Part shown: piece after piece, positions 12,478-22,203 of the stretch
Layout of the letters: each line of letters opens with the position of its first letter
How positions within the stretch are numbered: position 1 is the stretch's first letter
Assembly: GCF_040958095.1 (NCBI RefSeq)
Contig: NC_091175.1
Coordinates: 17,152,975 to 17,216,974 of the forward strand
DNA from: Procambarus clarkii
Lineage: Eukaryota > Arthropoda > Malacostraca > Decapoda > Cambaridae
Length of the DNA stretch: 64,000 nt
Direction: 5' to 3'
Translations under genes and position numbers: made by a program
Notes under the pieces: model-generated
Databases searched by the model: none
Told to the model about the DNA's origin: nothing
Seen by the model: only the letters and a program-made list of their open reading frames with translations

Positions 12478-12690
12478 CACTCACTCATATCTTTCCTACA
12501 CGGTTGTGACGGTAGAGCGACGGTCTCGCGTCATGCAGGTCGGCGTTCAATCCCCGACCGTCCACCATGTGGTTGGGCACCATTCCTTCCCCCCGTCCCA
12601 TCCCAAATCCTTATCCTGATTCCTTTCCCAGTGCTATATAGTCGTAATGTCTTGACGCTTTCTCCAGAAAATTCCCTTCCCTTCTCATAA
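12478..12690 (+). mobile_element. tRNA-derived SINE (GACGGTAGAGCGACGG family), copy 1
   Basis: The head has GACGGTAGAGCGACGGTCTC (A-box-like) and GGCGTTCAATCCCCGACCGT (B-box-like). The body is a CCCATCCCAAATCCTTATCC block and the tail CAGTGCTATATAGTCGTAAT. Related copies occur at 44290-44465, 54410-54600, 37340-37475 (rearranged) and 38490-38705 (decayed). Confidence 0.8.
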
Positions 12691-12774
12691 CTAGTTACGA
12701 TCAGAATTAAACCAATTAAACCCTAACAACTTCTGATTGTTTGAAACAGTTAATATATACCTCACACAAGAGCA

Positions 12775-12868
<94 letters not shown>
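12775..12868. repeat. (AT)n microsatellite
   Basis: Uninterrupted AT dinucleotides. Confidence 0.95.
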
Positions 12869-12870
<2 letters not shown>

Positions 12871-12904
12871 AACAGGCAAATGTCTGCTTGATATTATATA
12901 GATA

Positions 12905-13174
12905 CGCACTCACACGCACTCACGTGCACTCACACGCACTCACGTGCACTCACACGCACTCACGTGCACTCACACGCACTCACATGCACTCACACGCACT
13001 CACGTGCACTCAGACGCACTCACGTGCACTCACATGCACTCACATGCACTCACACGCACTCACATGCACTCACACGCACTCACGTGCACTCACACGCACT
13101 CACACGCACTCACACGCACTCACGCGCACTCACACGCACTCACGCGCACTCACATGCACTCACGCGCACTCACA
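12905..13174. repeat. 10-bp minisatellite (CACRYGCACT)
   Basis: About 27 units of 10 bp alternating between CACACGCACT, CACGTGCACT, CACATGCACT and CACGCGCACT. All three plus-strand frames stay open (His-Ser-Ala-Leu-Thr repeats), which is a repeat artefact. Several units contain CACGTG. Confidence 0.95.
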
Positions 13175-13249
13175 CGATGATCCAGGAGCTTATTCACCTG
13201 GACAAGTGCCCATATCTTAGCAAAACACTAACATGACTCACACGTACTC

Positions 13250-13410
13250 ACACACCTGGCAAGTACACACCTGACAAGTCCACACCTGGCAAGTACACAC
13301 CTGACAAGTCCACACCTGGCAAGTACACACCTGACAAGTCCACACCTGGCAAGTACACACCTGACAAGTCCACACCTGGCAAGTACACACCTGACAAGTA
13401 CACACCTGGC
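13250..13410. repeat. 30-bp tandem repeat (two 15-bp half units)
   Basis: Alternating half units ACACCTGGCAAGTAC and ACACCTGACAAGTCC, about five double units. Confidence 0.95.
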
Positions 13411-14070
13411 CAACAGTACGTCAAACACCCACCTATCTCACACACCTGTCCCTGGCCAGTACCTTGTACCTTCAAATGATCTGAGAATCAGGGACAGGAT
13501 TCGACCAGTATTTACCCACCCACCCACTTACGAAAGCTATACATCTTTCCTCGATGACAGCGACTATGTATACACTCATCAAACACACATTTAATAAGAG
13601 CTACAAACTTTCCAAGGTTATTATTGTTATAAACAACTTTGTAGTGAACAAATTCACAAGGCTCGTTGATGAGGGTTCGAGTCTAAGCACGGGATTTCAT
13701 TTATCACGTTACTGGGATTTCTGTGTCTTCGTAGTGCCTCGGTGCTCATTATTTAACGTAAACAAAGCCGCCATGATTGAGGAAAGATCTATAGGTTTCG
13801 TTAATGGTGGATTAATACTCTCCTCAGGTGATATACTCAGGTGATACACTTCCTCACTGGTATACTGTTCCTTGAGGTGTCTTTTTTTTTTTAGGAGTGA
13901 AGGTGTGAGATATTCCTACGTGAACCTTAGGCTTTTGGCGGGTCTAGGCTCTCTTGCTGTTGTAGGGCCGGGGAGGGTGTGGTTGTGTCATGGTCTTGGT
14001 GGAGTGAGGGACGGTGGCTGGGGACACTCAGAGGCGCCGGTGTGTCCAGGGAGTGACGACAAGCAGTGAG
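13411..14070. other. No gene recognised
   Basis: Includes a poly-T run near 13881-13891 and G-rich sequence near 13960-14060. No conserved coding signal. Confidence 0.5.
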
Positions 14071-14082
14071 GTGTGTGTGTGT

Positions 14083-14910
14083 ACTCACCTAGTTGTACTC
14101 ACCTAGTTGTGTTTGCGGGGGTTGAGCTCTGGCTCTTTGGTCCCGCCTCTCAACCGTCAATCAACAGGTGTACAGGTTCCTGAGCCTATTGGGCTCTATC
14201 ATATCTACACTTGAAACTGTGTATGGAGTCAGCCTCCACCACATCACTTCCTAATGCATTCCATTTGTCCACCACTCTGACACTAACAAATTTCTTTCTA
14301 ATATCTCTGTGGCTCATTTGGGCACTCAGTTTCCACCTGTGTCCCCTAGTGCGTGTGCCCCTTGTGTTATATAGACTGTCTTTATCTACCCTATCAATTC
14401 CCTTCAGAATCTTGAATGTGGTGATCATGTCCCCCTAACTCTTCTGTCTTCCAGTAAAGTGAGGTTTAATTCCCGTAGTTTCTCCTCGTAGCTCATACCT
14501 CTCAGCTCGGGTACTAGTCTGGTGGCAAACCTTTGAACCTTTTCCAGTTTAGTCTTATCCTTGACTAGATATGGACTCCATGCTGGGGCTGCATACTCCA
14601 GGATTGGCCTGACATATGTGGTATACAAAATTCTGAATGATTCTGTACACAAGTTTCTGAATGCCGTTCGTATGTTGGCCAGACTGGCATATGCCGCTGA
14701 TGTTATCCGCTTGACATGTGCTGCAGGAGACAGGTCTGGCGTGATATCAACCCCCAAGTCTTTTTCCTTCTCTGACTCCTGAAGAATTTCCTCTAACAGA
14801 TGATACCTTGTATCTGGCCTCCTGCTCCCTACACCTATCTTCATTACATTACATTTGGTTGGGTTAAACTCTAACAACCATTTGTTCGACCATTCCTTCA
14901 GCTTGTCTAG
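14083..14910 (-). mobile_element. CR1/L2-like LINE 3' fragment, minus strand (copy A)
   Basis: The minus strand codes for the post-catalytic part of the LINE protein from LEFNPTKC to CRYDRAQ (150-residue frame 14425-14877, then 14186-14428). A one-base loss in the C-run at 14431-14435 separates the two frames. The 3' end shows two tandem CTAGGTGAGTACA units and then (AC)n on the minus strand (14071-14082). The truncated 5' edge abuts a second AC tract (14911-14926) that is also the 3' tail of copy B, so A and B are head to tail. Confidence 0.9.
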
Positions 14911-14926
14911 GTGTGTGTGTGTGTGT
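14911..14926. repeat. (GT)n joint between two LINE copies
   Basis: A short GT tract lies exactly between the truncated 5' edge of copy A and the 3' end of copy B. Confidence 0.9.
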
Positions 14927-16322
14927 ACTCACCTATTTGTGCTTGCGGGGGTTGAGCTTTGGCTCTTTGGTCCCGCCTCTCAACTGTCAATCAACTGGTG
15001 TACAGATTCCTGAGCCTACTGGGCTCTATCATATCTACAATTAAAACTGTGTATGGAGTCAGCCTCCACCACATCACTGCCTAATGCAGTCCATTTACTA
15101 ACTACTCTGACACTGAAAAAGTTCCCTCTAACGTCTCTGTGGCTCATGTGGGTACTCAGTTTCCACCTGTGTCCCCTTGTTCGCGTACCACCAGTGTTGA
15201 ATAGTTTATCCTTGTTTACCCGGTCGATTCTCCTGAGGATTTTGTAGGTTGTGATCATGTCTCCCCTTACTCTCCTGTCTTCCAATGTCGTAAGGTGCAT
15301 TTCCCGCATCCTTTCCTCGTAACTCATGCCTCTTAGTTCTGGGACTAGTCTAGTGGCATATCTTTGAACTTTTTCCAGCTTCGACTTGTGCTTGACAAGG
15401 TACGGGCTCCATGCTGGGGCCGCATACTCCAGGATTGGTCTTACATGTGTGGTATACAAGATTCTGAATGATTCCTTACACAGGTTCCTGAACGCTGTTC
15501 TGATGTTAGCCAGCCTCGCATATGCCGCAGACGTAATTCTTTTTATGTGGGCTTCAGGAGACAGGTTTGGTGTGATATCAACTCCTAGATCTTTCTCTCT
15601 GTCCGTTTCATTAAGTACTTCATCTCCTATTCTGTATCCTGTGTCTGGCCTCATGTTTCCACTGCCTAGTTTCATTACTTTGCATTTACTCGGGTTGAAC
15701 TTCAACAGCCATTTGTTGGACCATTCATACAGTCTGTCTAGGTCATTTTGTAGCCTCCTACTATCATCCTCTGTTTCAATCCTCCTCATATTTTTTGCAT
15801 CATCAGCAAACATTGAGAGAAACGAGTCTATACCCTCTGGGAGATCATTTACATATATCAGAAGTAGTATAGGTCCAAGGACTGACCCCTGCGGGACTCC
15901 ACTTGTAACGTCTCACCAATCTGAGACCTCACCCCTCATATTGACTCGTTGTCTCCTGTTACTTAGGTACTCCTTTATCCAATGGAGTACCTTCCCTTTC
16001 ACTCCAGCCTGCATCTCCAGCTTTTTCCCTAGCCTCTTGTGTGGCACTGTATCAAAGGCTTTCTGGCAATCCAAAAATATGCAGTCTGCCCACCCCTCTC
16101 TTTCTTGCCTTATTTTTGTTGCCTGGTCGTAGAATTCAAGTAACCCTGTGAGGCAGGGCCTGCCATCCCTGAACCCATGTTGATGCTGTGTTACAAAGTT
16201 TTTTTCGCTCCAGATGATCCACTAACTTTCATCGCACAATCTTCTCCATCAGCTTGCATGGTATGCAGGTTAGGGACACTGGTCTGTAGTTCAGTGTCTC
16301 CTGCCTATCCCCTCTCTTGTGT
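14925..16322 (-). mobile_element. CR1/L2-like LINE, minus strand (copy B)
   Basis: Begins inside the reverse transcriptase at a KRGDRQETLNYRPVSLTC block and reaches the 3' end. The C-terminal 265 residues, from FADDAK to CRYDRAQ (15016-15813), are open. The upstream reverse transcriptase half has a TGA at 16229-16231, a frameshift in the A/T run near 16199-16206 and a TGA at 15913-15915 (a CGA to TGA type change). The 5' edge runs into (GT)n at 16323-16340. Inactive copy. Confidence 0.9.
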
Positions 16323-16340
16323 ATGTGTGTGTGTGTGTGT
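16323..16340. repeat. (GT)n joint between LINE B and a foldback element
   Basis: Short GT tract between the LINE 5' edge and the inverted repeat that follows. Confidence 0.9.
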
Positions 16341-16567
16341 AAATCACGAAAATTAATTGACACGTGATGAAGAATGTGACAGTGTCAGACCACGAAGGAA
16401 GAATTGAAACAGGAATTTCCTTAAGTACTTTCGTATTTAATAATACATCTTCAGAAGGACTTATGATGTATTATTAAATACGAAAGTACTTAAGGAAATG
16501 CATGTTTCAGTTCTTGCTTCGTGGTCTGACAGTCACATTTTTCATCAAATGTTAATTTTCGTGATTT
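16341..16567. mobile_element. 227-bp foldback element (AAATCACGAAAATTAA ends)
   Basis: Two arms of about 105 bp face each other. The left arm starts AAATCACGAAAATTAA and runs through GTCAGACCACGAAG, GAATTGAAACAGGAA and CTTAAGTACTTTCGTATTTA. The right arm is its near-perfect reverse complement, with a spacer of about 15 bp near 16450 (TTCAGAAGGACTTA). It is flanked by (GT)n and by ACACACATTCATAT(AT)n. A half copy lies at 32863-32939, and the AAATCACGAAAA terminus recurs after (GT)n at 56726. No coding capacity. Confidence 0.85.
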
Positions 16568-16574
16568 ACACACA

Positions 16575-16577
<3 letters not shown>

Positions 16578-16661
<84 letters not shown>
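16578..16661. repeat. (AT)n microsatellite, left flank of LTR element
   Basis: The AT tract resumes at 22679-22726 on the other side of the LTR retrotransposon, so the element inserted into an AT repeat. Confidence 0.95.
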
Positions 16662-16664
<3 letters not shown>

Positions 16665-17343
16665 GACAATAATCTCCTTCAAGAGATTGAGCCTGCTCTT
16701 CCCTCCACAAACACGTCGTTGAAATTATATAAAACGACTATGGAAGACATGTCCAACAACAACAACAACACCAGCAAGGCTTGCCAGGGTGAGCAAAACG
16801 TATGCAGTCAGCCACCTGTTCGGACTCAAACCACCAAACTACATGTTGATCGCTACCGGCTCCGCTGATTGGTCGCCGGTCTGGCTGCACCTGCACTCGC
16901 CCCCCCATACTACTTGATGTCTGGGGTCGCCCCAACCTCATACCTCAGAATGTTCAGTGCTCTCGTTGTCACCACTCCTCCCAGCTAGACGCTAGCGTGT
17001 ACTGAGAGAAGTGGTGGCTTAAAGCCAATATTCCAACACCTCCCATTTACTTTTGTATTGCACTTCTTGTTATTTTGCCTTAACGTAACTTTTCATTGTG
17101 TCATCTAATTATTCTTATTATTTTGATTGATTTTATTATAAGAATTTGTTTGTGCATTTTATTCATGTTTTGATTTAATTAACGTAATTAAAATTTCATT
17201 GTTAAAGTTTACTTGTGTTTTATGTGTCTTCTCCTTACCTTACCACAGACGAAGTTCCAGTTTTTTCTATTTTTTTTTATAACTATGTGACGAGGCCATA
17301 CCCCTAGCCTTAAACAGCCGAACACCAAGGCGTTACCGTCACA
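16662..17343 (+). repeat. 5' LTR
   Basis: 682 bp, TG...CA termini, almost identical to 21997-22678. It contains a TATA-like box (TATATAAAA, 16726-16734) and an ATTAAA polyadenylation-like signal (17187-17192). It should carry promoter and RNA start in U3/R, by analogy with other LTR elements. Confidence 0.95.
16726..16734 (+). promoter_or_regulatory. TATA-like box in the 5' LTR
   Basis: TATATAAAA, about 65 bases into the LTR. It is the best candidate core promoter of the element, although it lies close to the LTR left edge, which would leave a very short U3. The same box is in the 3' LTR near 22061-22069. Confidence 0.5.
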
Positions 17344-17350
17344 AGTTATA

Positions 17351-17368
17351 TGGGGGCCTGTCCGGGAT
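17351..17368 (+). promoter_or_regulatory. Primer-binding site, tRNA-Pro-like
   Basis: TGGGGGCCTGTCCGGGAT starts 7 bases after the LTR end. It differs at two adjacent positions from the tRNA-Pro-complementary site known from murine leukaemia virus-type elements (TGGGGGCTCGTCCGGGAT). The position and the TGG start support its role as primer-binding site. The tRNA identity is inferred from that resemblance. Confidence 0.7.
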
Positions 17369-18237
17369 AGCTTCACTCAGGTACTGGTGCCAAGTGGTAA
17401 TTTATGGTAAGCGTATTTAACTTTGTTAACGTAGCTTTACTATTTTTCATTCAATTTCATTTTTTATAAGGTGCGGTGTATTGTGCATTACGAGAGTAAC
17501 ATATAGTGAAGGTGAGACAACTTTGGATTACGTGGTGACTGTAGGCCGCAGTCATACTCTTAATTGGTCATCTCTCCCTCCGTGTTATTACTCGTGTTTA
17601 CCATCTATGTCCCTTGAATATTTCTCATTCTGACAGATCATCATATTGGTACCCTGGTACTGTGGTCTGCCCCGGGTCAAGAGTACCCAATCTTCTGCAA
17701 TCTGACTGTAGGAGGACAAAGAGGGCCATAGTTCCTCTAGCTCGAACTTTAGTTGCTGAATTGGGACCTCAGCAGCAGTTCTCGTCACAAGTTGACACCT
17801 CGCACCCCTACACGTCAGTCAGAGATGATGATACATACAACGGTAGGGAATTAGCTTATTTTTTCAGAGCACAAAAGTTCGCTAATTCTGTAAGTATCAT
17901 ATTAAATTCAGTGGGGAAAACTTGCTTTATGTCCTATAGAGACTTGGCAAGGTATGCCTACATCCTTGGACTACCAATTTTACTTTTGAAGCATTTAACT
18001 GTTTCATTTGTTTTCGAAACTTTGTTTCATTTGTTAGTAGGATTTTCTTGCCCTTATTCTCTTACATGAGTACCGGGTACAAGATTTCCTGCGCCCTTGA
18101 TTTAATTTAATCATTTAATATCTTTCACTTAACGTTAATTGTTAAAGATCACACAGGATAGGTACCAGTTGCCACGTTGTCCTGTTTCTGACATTTCACT
18201 ATTGAATATTCGTGTACCTTTATTTGCTAATTTCACC
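17369..18237 (+). other. Untranslated leader of the LTR element
   Basis: About 870 bases between the primer site and the first in-frame ATG of the polyprotein. A 151-codon stretch (17614-18069) is open but starts at TTG and resembles nothing I know. Packaging signals would be expected here but cannot be read from the sequence. Confidence 0.6.
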
Positions 18238-21200
18238 ATGTTTCGTCTCCAAACTTTCCGTGCAAATCCAGCAGGTGAAATAGGGACTTTAAGTCGTGCC
18301 AAGAGGACTGAATTACAAACTCTTGCACATGAGTATCAACTAGAAGTTCCCTACCAAGCCAACAAAAATGACCTACACAACCTGTTGCTGGATTACTATT
18401 TAGAGCAAGGTAAGATAGACTCTGAAACTCATGAAACTTACTATATTGCAGATAAAACTGACTTGGCAACGATGAAACTTAAACTAGAGCTGGCTAAGAT
18501 TGAACGTGAGCAGCAAAGGGAAGCCCGCGAACAACAAGAACGAGCGGCTGCCATACGGAGGGATGAACAAGAACGCGAGGCTGCTTTGAGGAGAGACGAA
18601 CAAGAACGTGAAGCTGCCTTGAGGAGAGAAGAACACGAACGTGGACTCGCCCTCCACGAACGTGAGGTCGCCTTGCTCCATGAACGTGAGAGAGTACAGC
18701 TTGAAACAAAACAACGCGAGTTGGAAATACAACGCGAACATGACAAGCAACAAGCAACTCTGGCTCTAGAGTGTCGTCAACGTGAAATCGCCTTGGAAAC
18801 TTCCCACTTCACTCAACGCCAGCAAGCTACTGCCAATCTTCCCGTCAGTTTTAATATATCACATGCAAGTAAGTTAATGCCATCCTTTGTAGAAGCAGAA
18901 GTTGATGTGTTTTTCACCACCTTTGAAACCCTTGCTAATCAACTCAGTTGGCCTGTCGACCAATGGGCCACACTTCTCAGAGTCCATCTTACAGGTAGAG
19001 CTGCAGTCACACTCAGTACTTTGGCGTCTGAGAATGACTACTACACTCTGAAACAAGCAGTGTTGGACGCCTACCTCCTTTCCACAAAAAGTTATAGAAG
19101 GAAATTCCGTGACCACCTGAAGGCAAGTACCACTACCTTCCTCGAGTTTGCTAACACGAAACGGAGGTATTTCATGAAATGGCTGGAAGCAGCACATGTC
19201 TCTACTTTTACAGAACTCGTCAACCTGATGCTTGTTGAAGAATTCTTGAGACGTGTGCCACCTCCTGTCCGCCTCTACTTAGCAGATAAAGAAGAAACCG
19301 ACTACCTGAAGTGTGCTAAGTCGGCTGACACTTACAGCCTCATCCACCGGCTGACACCCGAACCATCCTCCAGTAAGAAGTCGTGGTACAGTTACGAGAA
19401 GGTGAGCCCCAATCAAGCTGGTTCACAACTGTACTGCAAGTATTGTAGACTCTATGGACATACCATAGACAAGTGTGGTAAGTCTCAATACAAGGGAACC
19501 ACTGACCAACAACGACCCAAACCAACTCCTCCTAAGTCCGGTAAGCCTGTGATGAATGTTGGTGTTGATGTTAATGATCTTTCTCTTTTCAGTAACCACC
19601 TGTATACTGGAACTGTCTCTGCCAACGGTTCAAATCCGGAGGGACGTTTCAAATTGAAGATCTTGAGGGACACAGCGGCTCTACAATCGATCATCTTGAA
19701 GTCGGCTGTGCCCAACATAGTCTACACCGGGGAAACAGTCTTCATCACTGACCTCACTGCTACCACTCCATACCCTCTCGCCAGAGTCCACCTGGATTGT
19801 CCCTACGTGAACGGGGAAGTCCAAGTCGCCGTCAGGGAAAAGCCTTTTCCCATGCCTGGAGTGCAACTTCTCCTAGGCAACGACTTGGCAGAAGACCTGC
19901 AACCGACCAACCTGATCGTCATGGACAAACCCCAGGTGTGTAACTCTGTGCCAATAAACCCTATTCTTGAGTATGTTCCAGCAGAGGTTCAAGAGAGTGG
20001 TGAAGTTTCTCCTCCGGTTCTCGTGACCACCCGTGCACAAGCCGCACGTCCACAGCCAGCTGACTCTACTGCTACCGCTGTCCCTCAAGACCCTCAGAAA
20101 CTCCCCCCGCATCTGACCAAGTTGGAGTTCCGTAAGTTGCAGAGGGAAGATCTTACTTTAACACCATTGTTTTTCCAGGCTGAGACTCAACCCGACAGTA
20201 TTCCTGGGTTCTTCCTAGAGAACGACTTGCTCTACCGCAGATATAGACCCAGTAAACTGAAGGAGGAGGACGATTGGGCCAACATCGAACAACTTGTGAT
20301 TCCCACCAGCCTGCGGCCCACTATTCTACACCTGGCCCACGGAGCATTCTCCCACTACGGCTTCAACAAGACTTACCATGGGATTCGTCAAGACTACTAC
20401 TGGCCAGGTATGGTAAATAACGTCAAACAGTACGTAAAACAGTGTCATACATGTCAGATGGCAGGCAAACCGAACGTCTCCATTCCCAGAGCACCACTGA
20501 TTCCCATACAGGTGCCTGCGGAACCTTTCCACAGACTCATAATAGACTGTGTTGGTCCTTTACCTCGGACCAGTTCAGGTAACGCCTACATCCTAACCAT
20601 CCTGTGTCCTACCACCAGATTTCCCATAGCAGTTCCAGTGAAGAACATCACGGCTGCTACGGTTATAAAACATCTATTGAAGATCTTCACTCAATACGGA
20701 TTTCCCAGGGAGATTCAAAGTGACTGTGGCACCAACTTCACCAGTGATCTCTTCAAAAGGACACTGGAGGAGTTCAACATCAAACAGGTATTGTCCAGCC
20801 CCTATCATCCTGCTTCACAGGGTTCTCTTGAACGTAGTCATCAGACCATCAAAGCACTCTTGAAAAAGTTTTGTAGTGAAACCTCAAAGGATTGGGATAA
20901 GCAGATTGACCTAATAATGTGTATTTTCAGAAGTCTCCCCAATGAGTCCCTAGGAGTATCTCCTTATGAGATGCTCTACGGCCGTAAGTGCCGTACTCCC
21001 CTTAAGGCTTTCAAAGACTCTCTCAGAGATGCCACCTTCAGTGAGCATCAGAATGTGCCCCAGTTTCTTCAAAACCTTCAACACATTCTAGAGAGAGTCC
21101 ACCGCTTTGCCCATGATAATCTATTGAAAGCCCAGGTGAGAATGAAGACTCATTACGACCAGACCAGCAAAGTAAGAAAATTCAAGCCGGGAGACTTCGT

Positions 21201-22203
21201 CCTTGCCTATTTCCCTATCCCAGGTTCACCTTTACAAAACCGATTTTCAGGACCCTACTGCGTCAAAGAGTGCAGAAGCAATAACACTTACGTCATAGAG
21301 ACTCCAGATAGGCGGCGGAAGACCCAGCTGTGCCACGTCAACCTCCTGAAGCAATATAATGGTACTCCTCCCACTGTCTTGACTAACTATTCCACATTCA
21401 CAGAACCCTACATCCACAGTGAGACCTTCCCAGCTTCTCCTCCCGAAAGCACTGACAAGGAGTCAGCGCTTTCTAATTCCGAAATCCTTAATGATCTTCC
21501 CAAATGCTTTCAGGATAATAATCGTGCTCCTTTGCCCTCTTCTAATTCCACTCTCACCTCGTCAGATAAGCCCTTCATCCTCCATGTCGACGCCAATGGT
21601 ACCGACGATGGTGGTGTCGTGATGCAGCAACGAGGCGAGAAGAATACACCTGTCAGCGACTACTGCTACAAGGAACGACGGAACAATTGGCAAGGAACTA
21701 CTCTTCCTCATCCTGAAGCTTCAGCACTTCACTTCACACCTGAAAAGTGCTCGGTCCACCATCAACACGGACCACACCACCCTACACCTCCTGCAGCACG
21801 CCCACTTCTCATCTCAACGTCTTCTACTATGGGCTTGCTACCTGCAGAAATTCAACCTGGAGACACGCTATACCAAGAGTCTGACAACATCTTAGCCCAT
21901 GATCTCTCCAGAGTTTATAAAGTAGAAGCGACTCCATCCATTACTCCACCACATAACGACGTACTTCTTCCAGAACCGCAGGCTTCGGGGGAGAGTTGTG
22001 ACAATAATCTCCTTCAAGAGATTGAGCCTGCTCTTCCCTCCACAAACACGTCGTTGAAATTATATAAAACGACTATGGAAGACATGTCCAACAACAACAA
22101 CAACACCAGCAAGGCTTGCCAGGGTGAGCAAAACGTATGCAGTCAGCCACCTGTTCGGACTCAAACCACCAAACTACATGTTGATCGCTACCGGCTCCGC
22201 TGA
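18238..22203 (+). CDS. Gag-protease-integrase polyprotein with RNase H remnants
   Basis: The frame opens upstream at a TTG (18139); the first ATG, in context ACCATG, is at 18238 and gives 1,321 residues. In order: an N-terminal gag region; a charged Glu/Arg-rich coiled coil at about 75-195 with tandem RRDEQEREAAL units; a gag core; a CX2CX4HX4C zinc knuckle near 400; an aspartic protease near 478-550 with DTA where DTG or DSG is usual, and LLLGNDLA later; an integrase with an HHCC zinc domain from about 690, then a catalytic triad near D769, D829 and E865 with the normal 35-residue D-E spacing (SDCGTN instead of the common SDQGTN). RNase H remnants start near 1112 (FILHVDANG). The middle of that domain reads in another frame (about 21740-21880), and a DNILAHDLSRV end then returns in frame. 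No reverse transcriptase (no YxDD block) is present. The last 68 codons lie inside the 3' LTR. Confidence 0.88.
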   Translation: MFRLQTFRANPAGEIGTLSRAKRTELQTLAHEYQLEVPYQANKNDLHNLLLDYYLEQGKIDSETHETYYIADKTDLATMKLKLELAKIEREQQREAREQQERAAAIRRDEQEREAALRRDEQEREAALRREEHERGLALHEREVALLHERERVQLETKQRELEIQREHDKQQATLALECRQREIALETSHFTQRQQATANLPVSFNISHASKLMPSFVEAEVDVFFTTFETLANQLSWPVDQWATLLRVHLTGRAAVTLSTLASENDYYTLKQAVLDAYLLSTKSYRRKFRDHLKASTTTFLEFANTKRRYFMKWLEAAHVSTFTELVNLMLVEEFLRRVPPPVRLYLADKEETDYLKCAKSADTYSLIHRLTPEPSSSKKSWYSYEKVSPNQAGSQLYCKYCRLYGHTIDKCGKSQYKGTTDQQRPKPTPPKSGKPVMNVGVDVNDLSLFSNHLYTGTVSANGSNPEGRFKLKILRDTAALQSIILKSAVPNIVYTGETVFITDLTATTPYPLARVHLDCPYVNGEVQVAVREKPFPMPGVQLLLGNDLAEDLQPTNLIVMDKPQVCNSVPINPILEYVPAEVQESGEVSPPVLVTTRAQAARPQPADSTATAVPQDPQKLPPHLTKLEFRKLQREDLTLTPLFFQAETQPDSIPGFFLENDLLYRRYRPSKLKEEDDWANIEQLVIPTSLRPTILHLAHGAFSHYGFNKTYHGIRQDYYWPGMVNNVKQYVKQCHTCQMAGKPNVSIPRAPLIPIQVPAEPFHRLIIDCVGPLPRTSSGNAYILTILCPTTRFPIAVPVKNITAATVIKHLLKIFTQYGFPREIQSDCGTNFTSDLFKRTLEEFNIKQVLSSPYHPASQGSLERSHQTIKALLKKFCSETSKDWDKQIDLIMCIFRSLPNESLGVSPYEMLYGRKCRTPLKAFKDSLRDATFSEHQNVPQFLQNLQHILERVHRFAHDNLLKAQVRMKTHYDQTSKVRKFKPGDFVLAYFPIPGSPLQNRFSGPYCVKECRSNNTYVIETPDRRRKTQLCHVNLLKQYNGTPPTVLTNYSTFTEPYIHSETFPASPPESTDKESALSNSEILNDLPKCFQDNNRAPLPSSNSTLTSSDKPFILHVDANGTDDGGVVMQQRGEKNTPVSDYCYKERRNNWQGTTLPHPEASALHFTPEKCSVHHQHGPHHPTPPAARPLLISTSSTMGLLPAEIQPGDTLYQESDNILAHDLSRVYKVEATPSITPPHNDVLLPEPQASGESCDNNLLQEIEPALPSTNTSLKLYKTTMEDMSNNNNNTSKACQGEQNVCSQPPVRTQTTKLHVDRYRLR
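21987..21996 (+). promoter_or_regulatory. Polypurine tract
   Basis: GGGGGAGAG followed by T immediately before the 3' LTR. It is the expected plus-strand DNA primer site. It lies within the open frame. Confidence 0.7.

Noticed and set aside
15386-16132. 248-codon plus-strand frame
   Set aside because: Antisense shadow of the minus-strand LINE reverse transcriptase (copy B).
17614-18069. 151-codon frame in the leader of the LTR element as a possible accessory gene
   Set aside because: It starts at TTG, has no recognisable family, and lies in a leader where such a frame can occur by chance.
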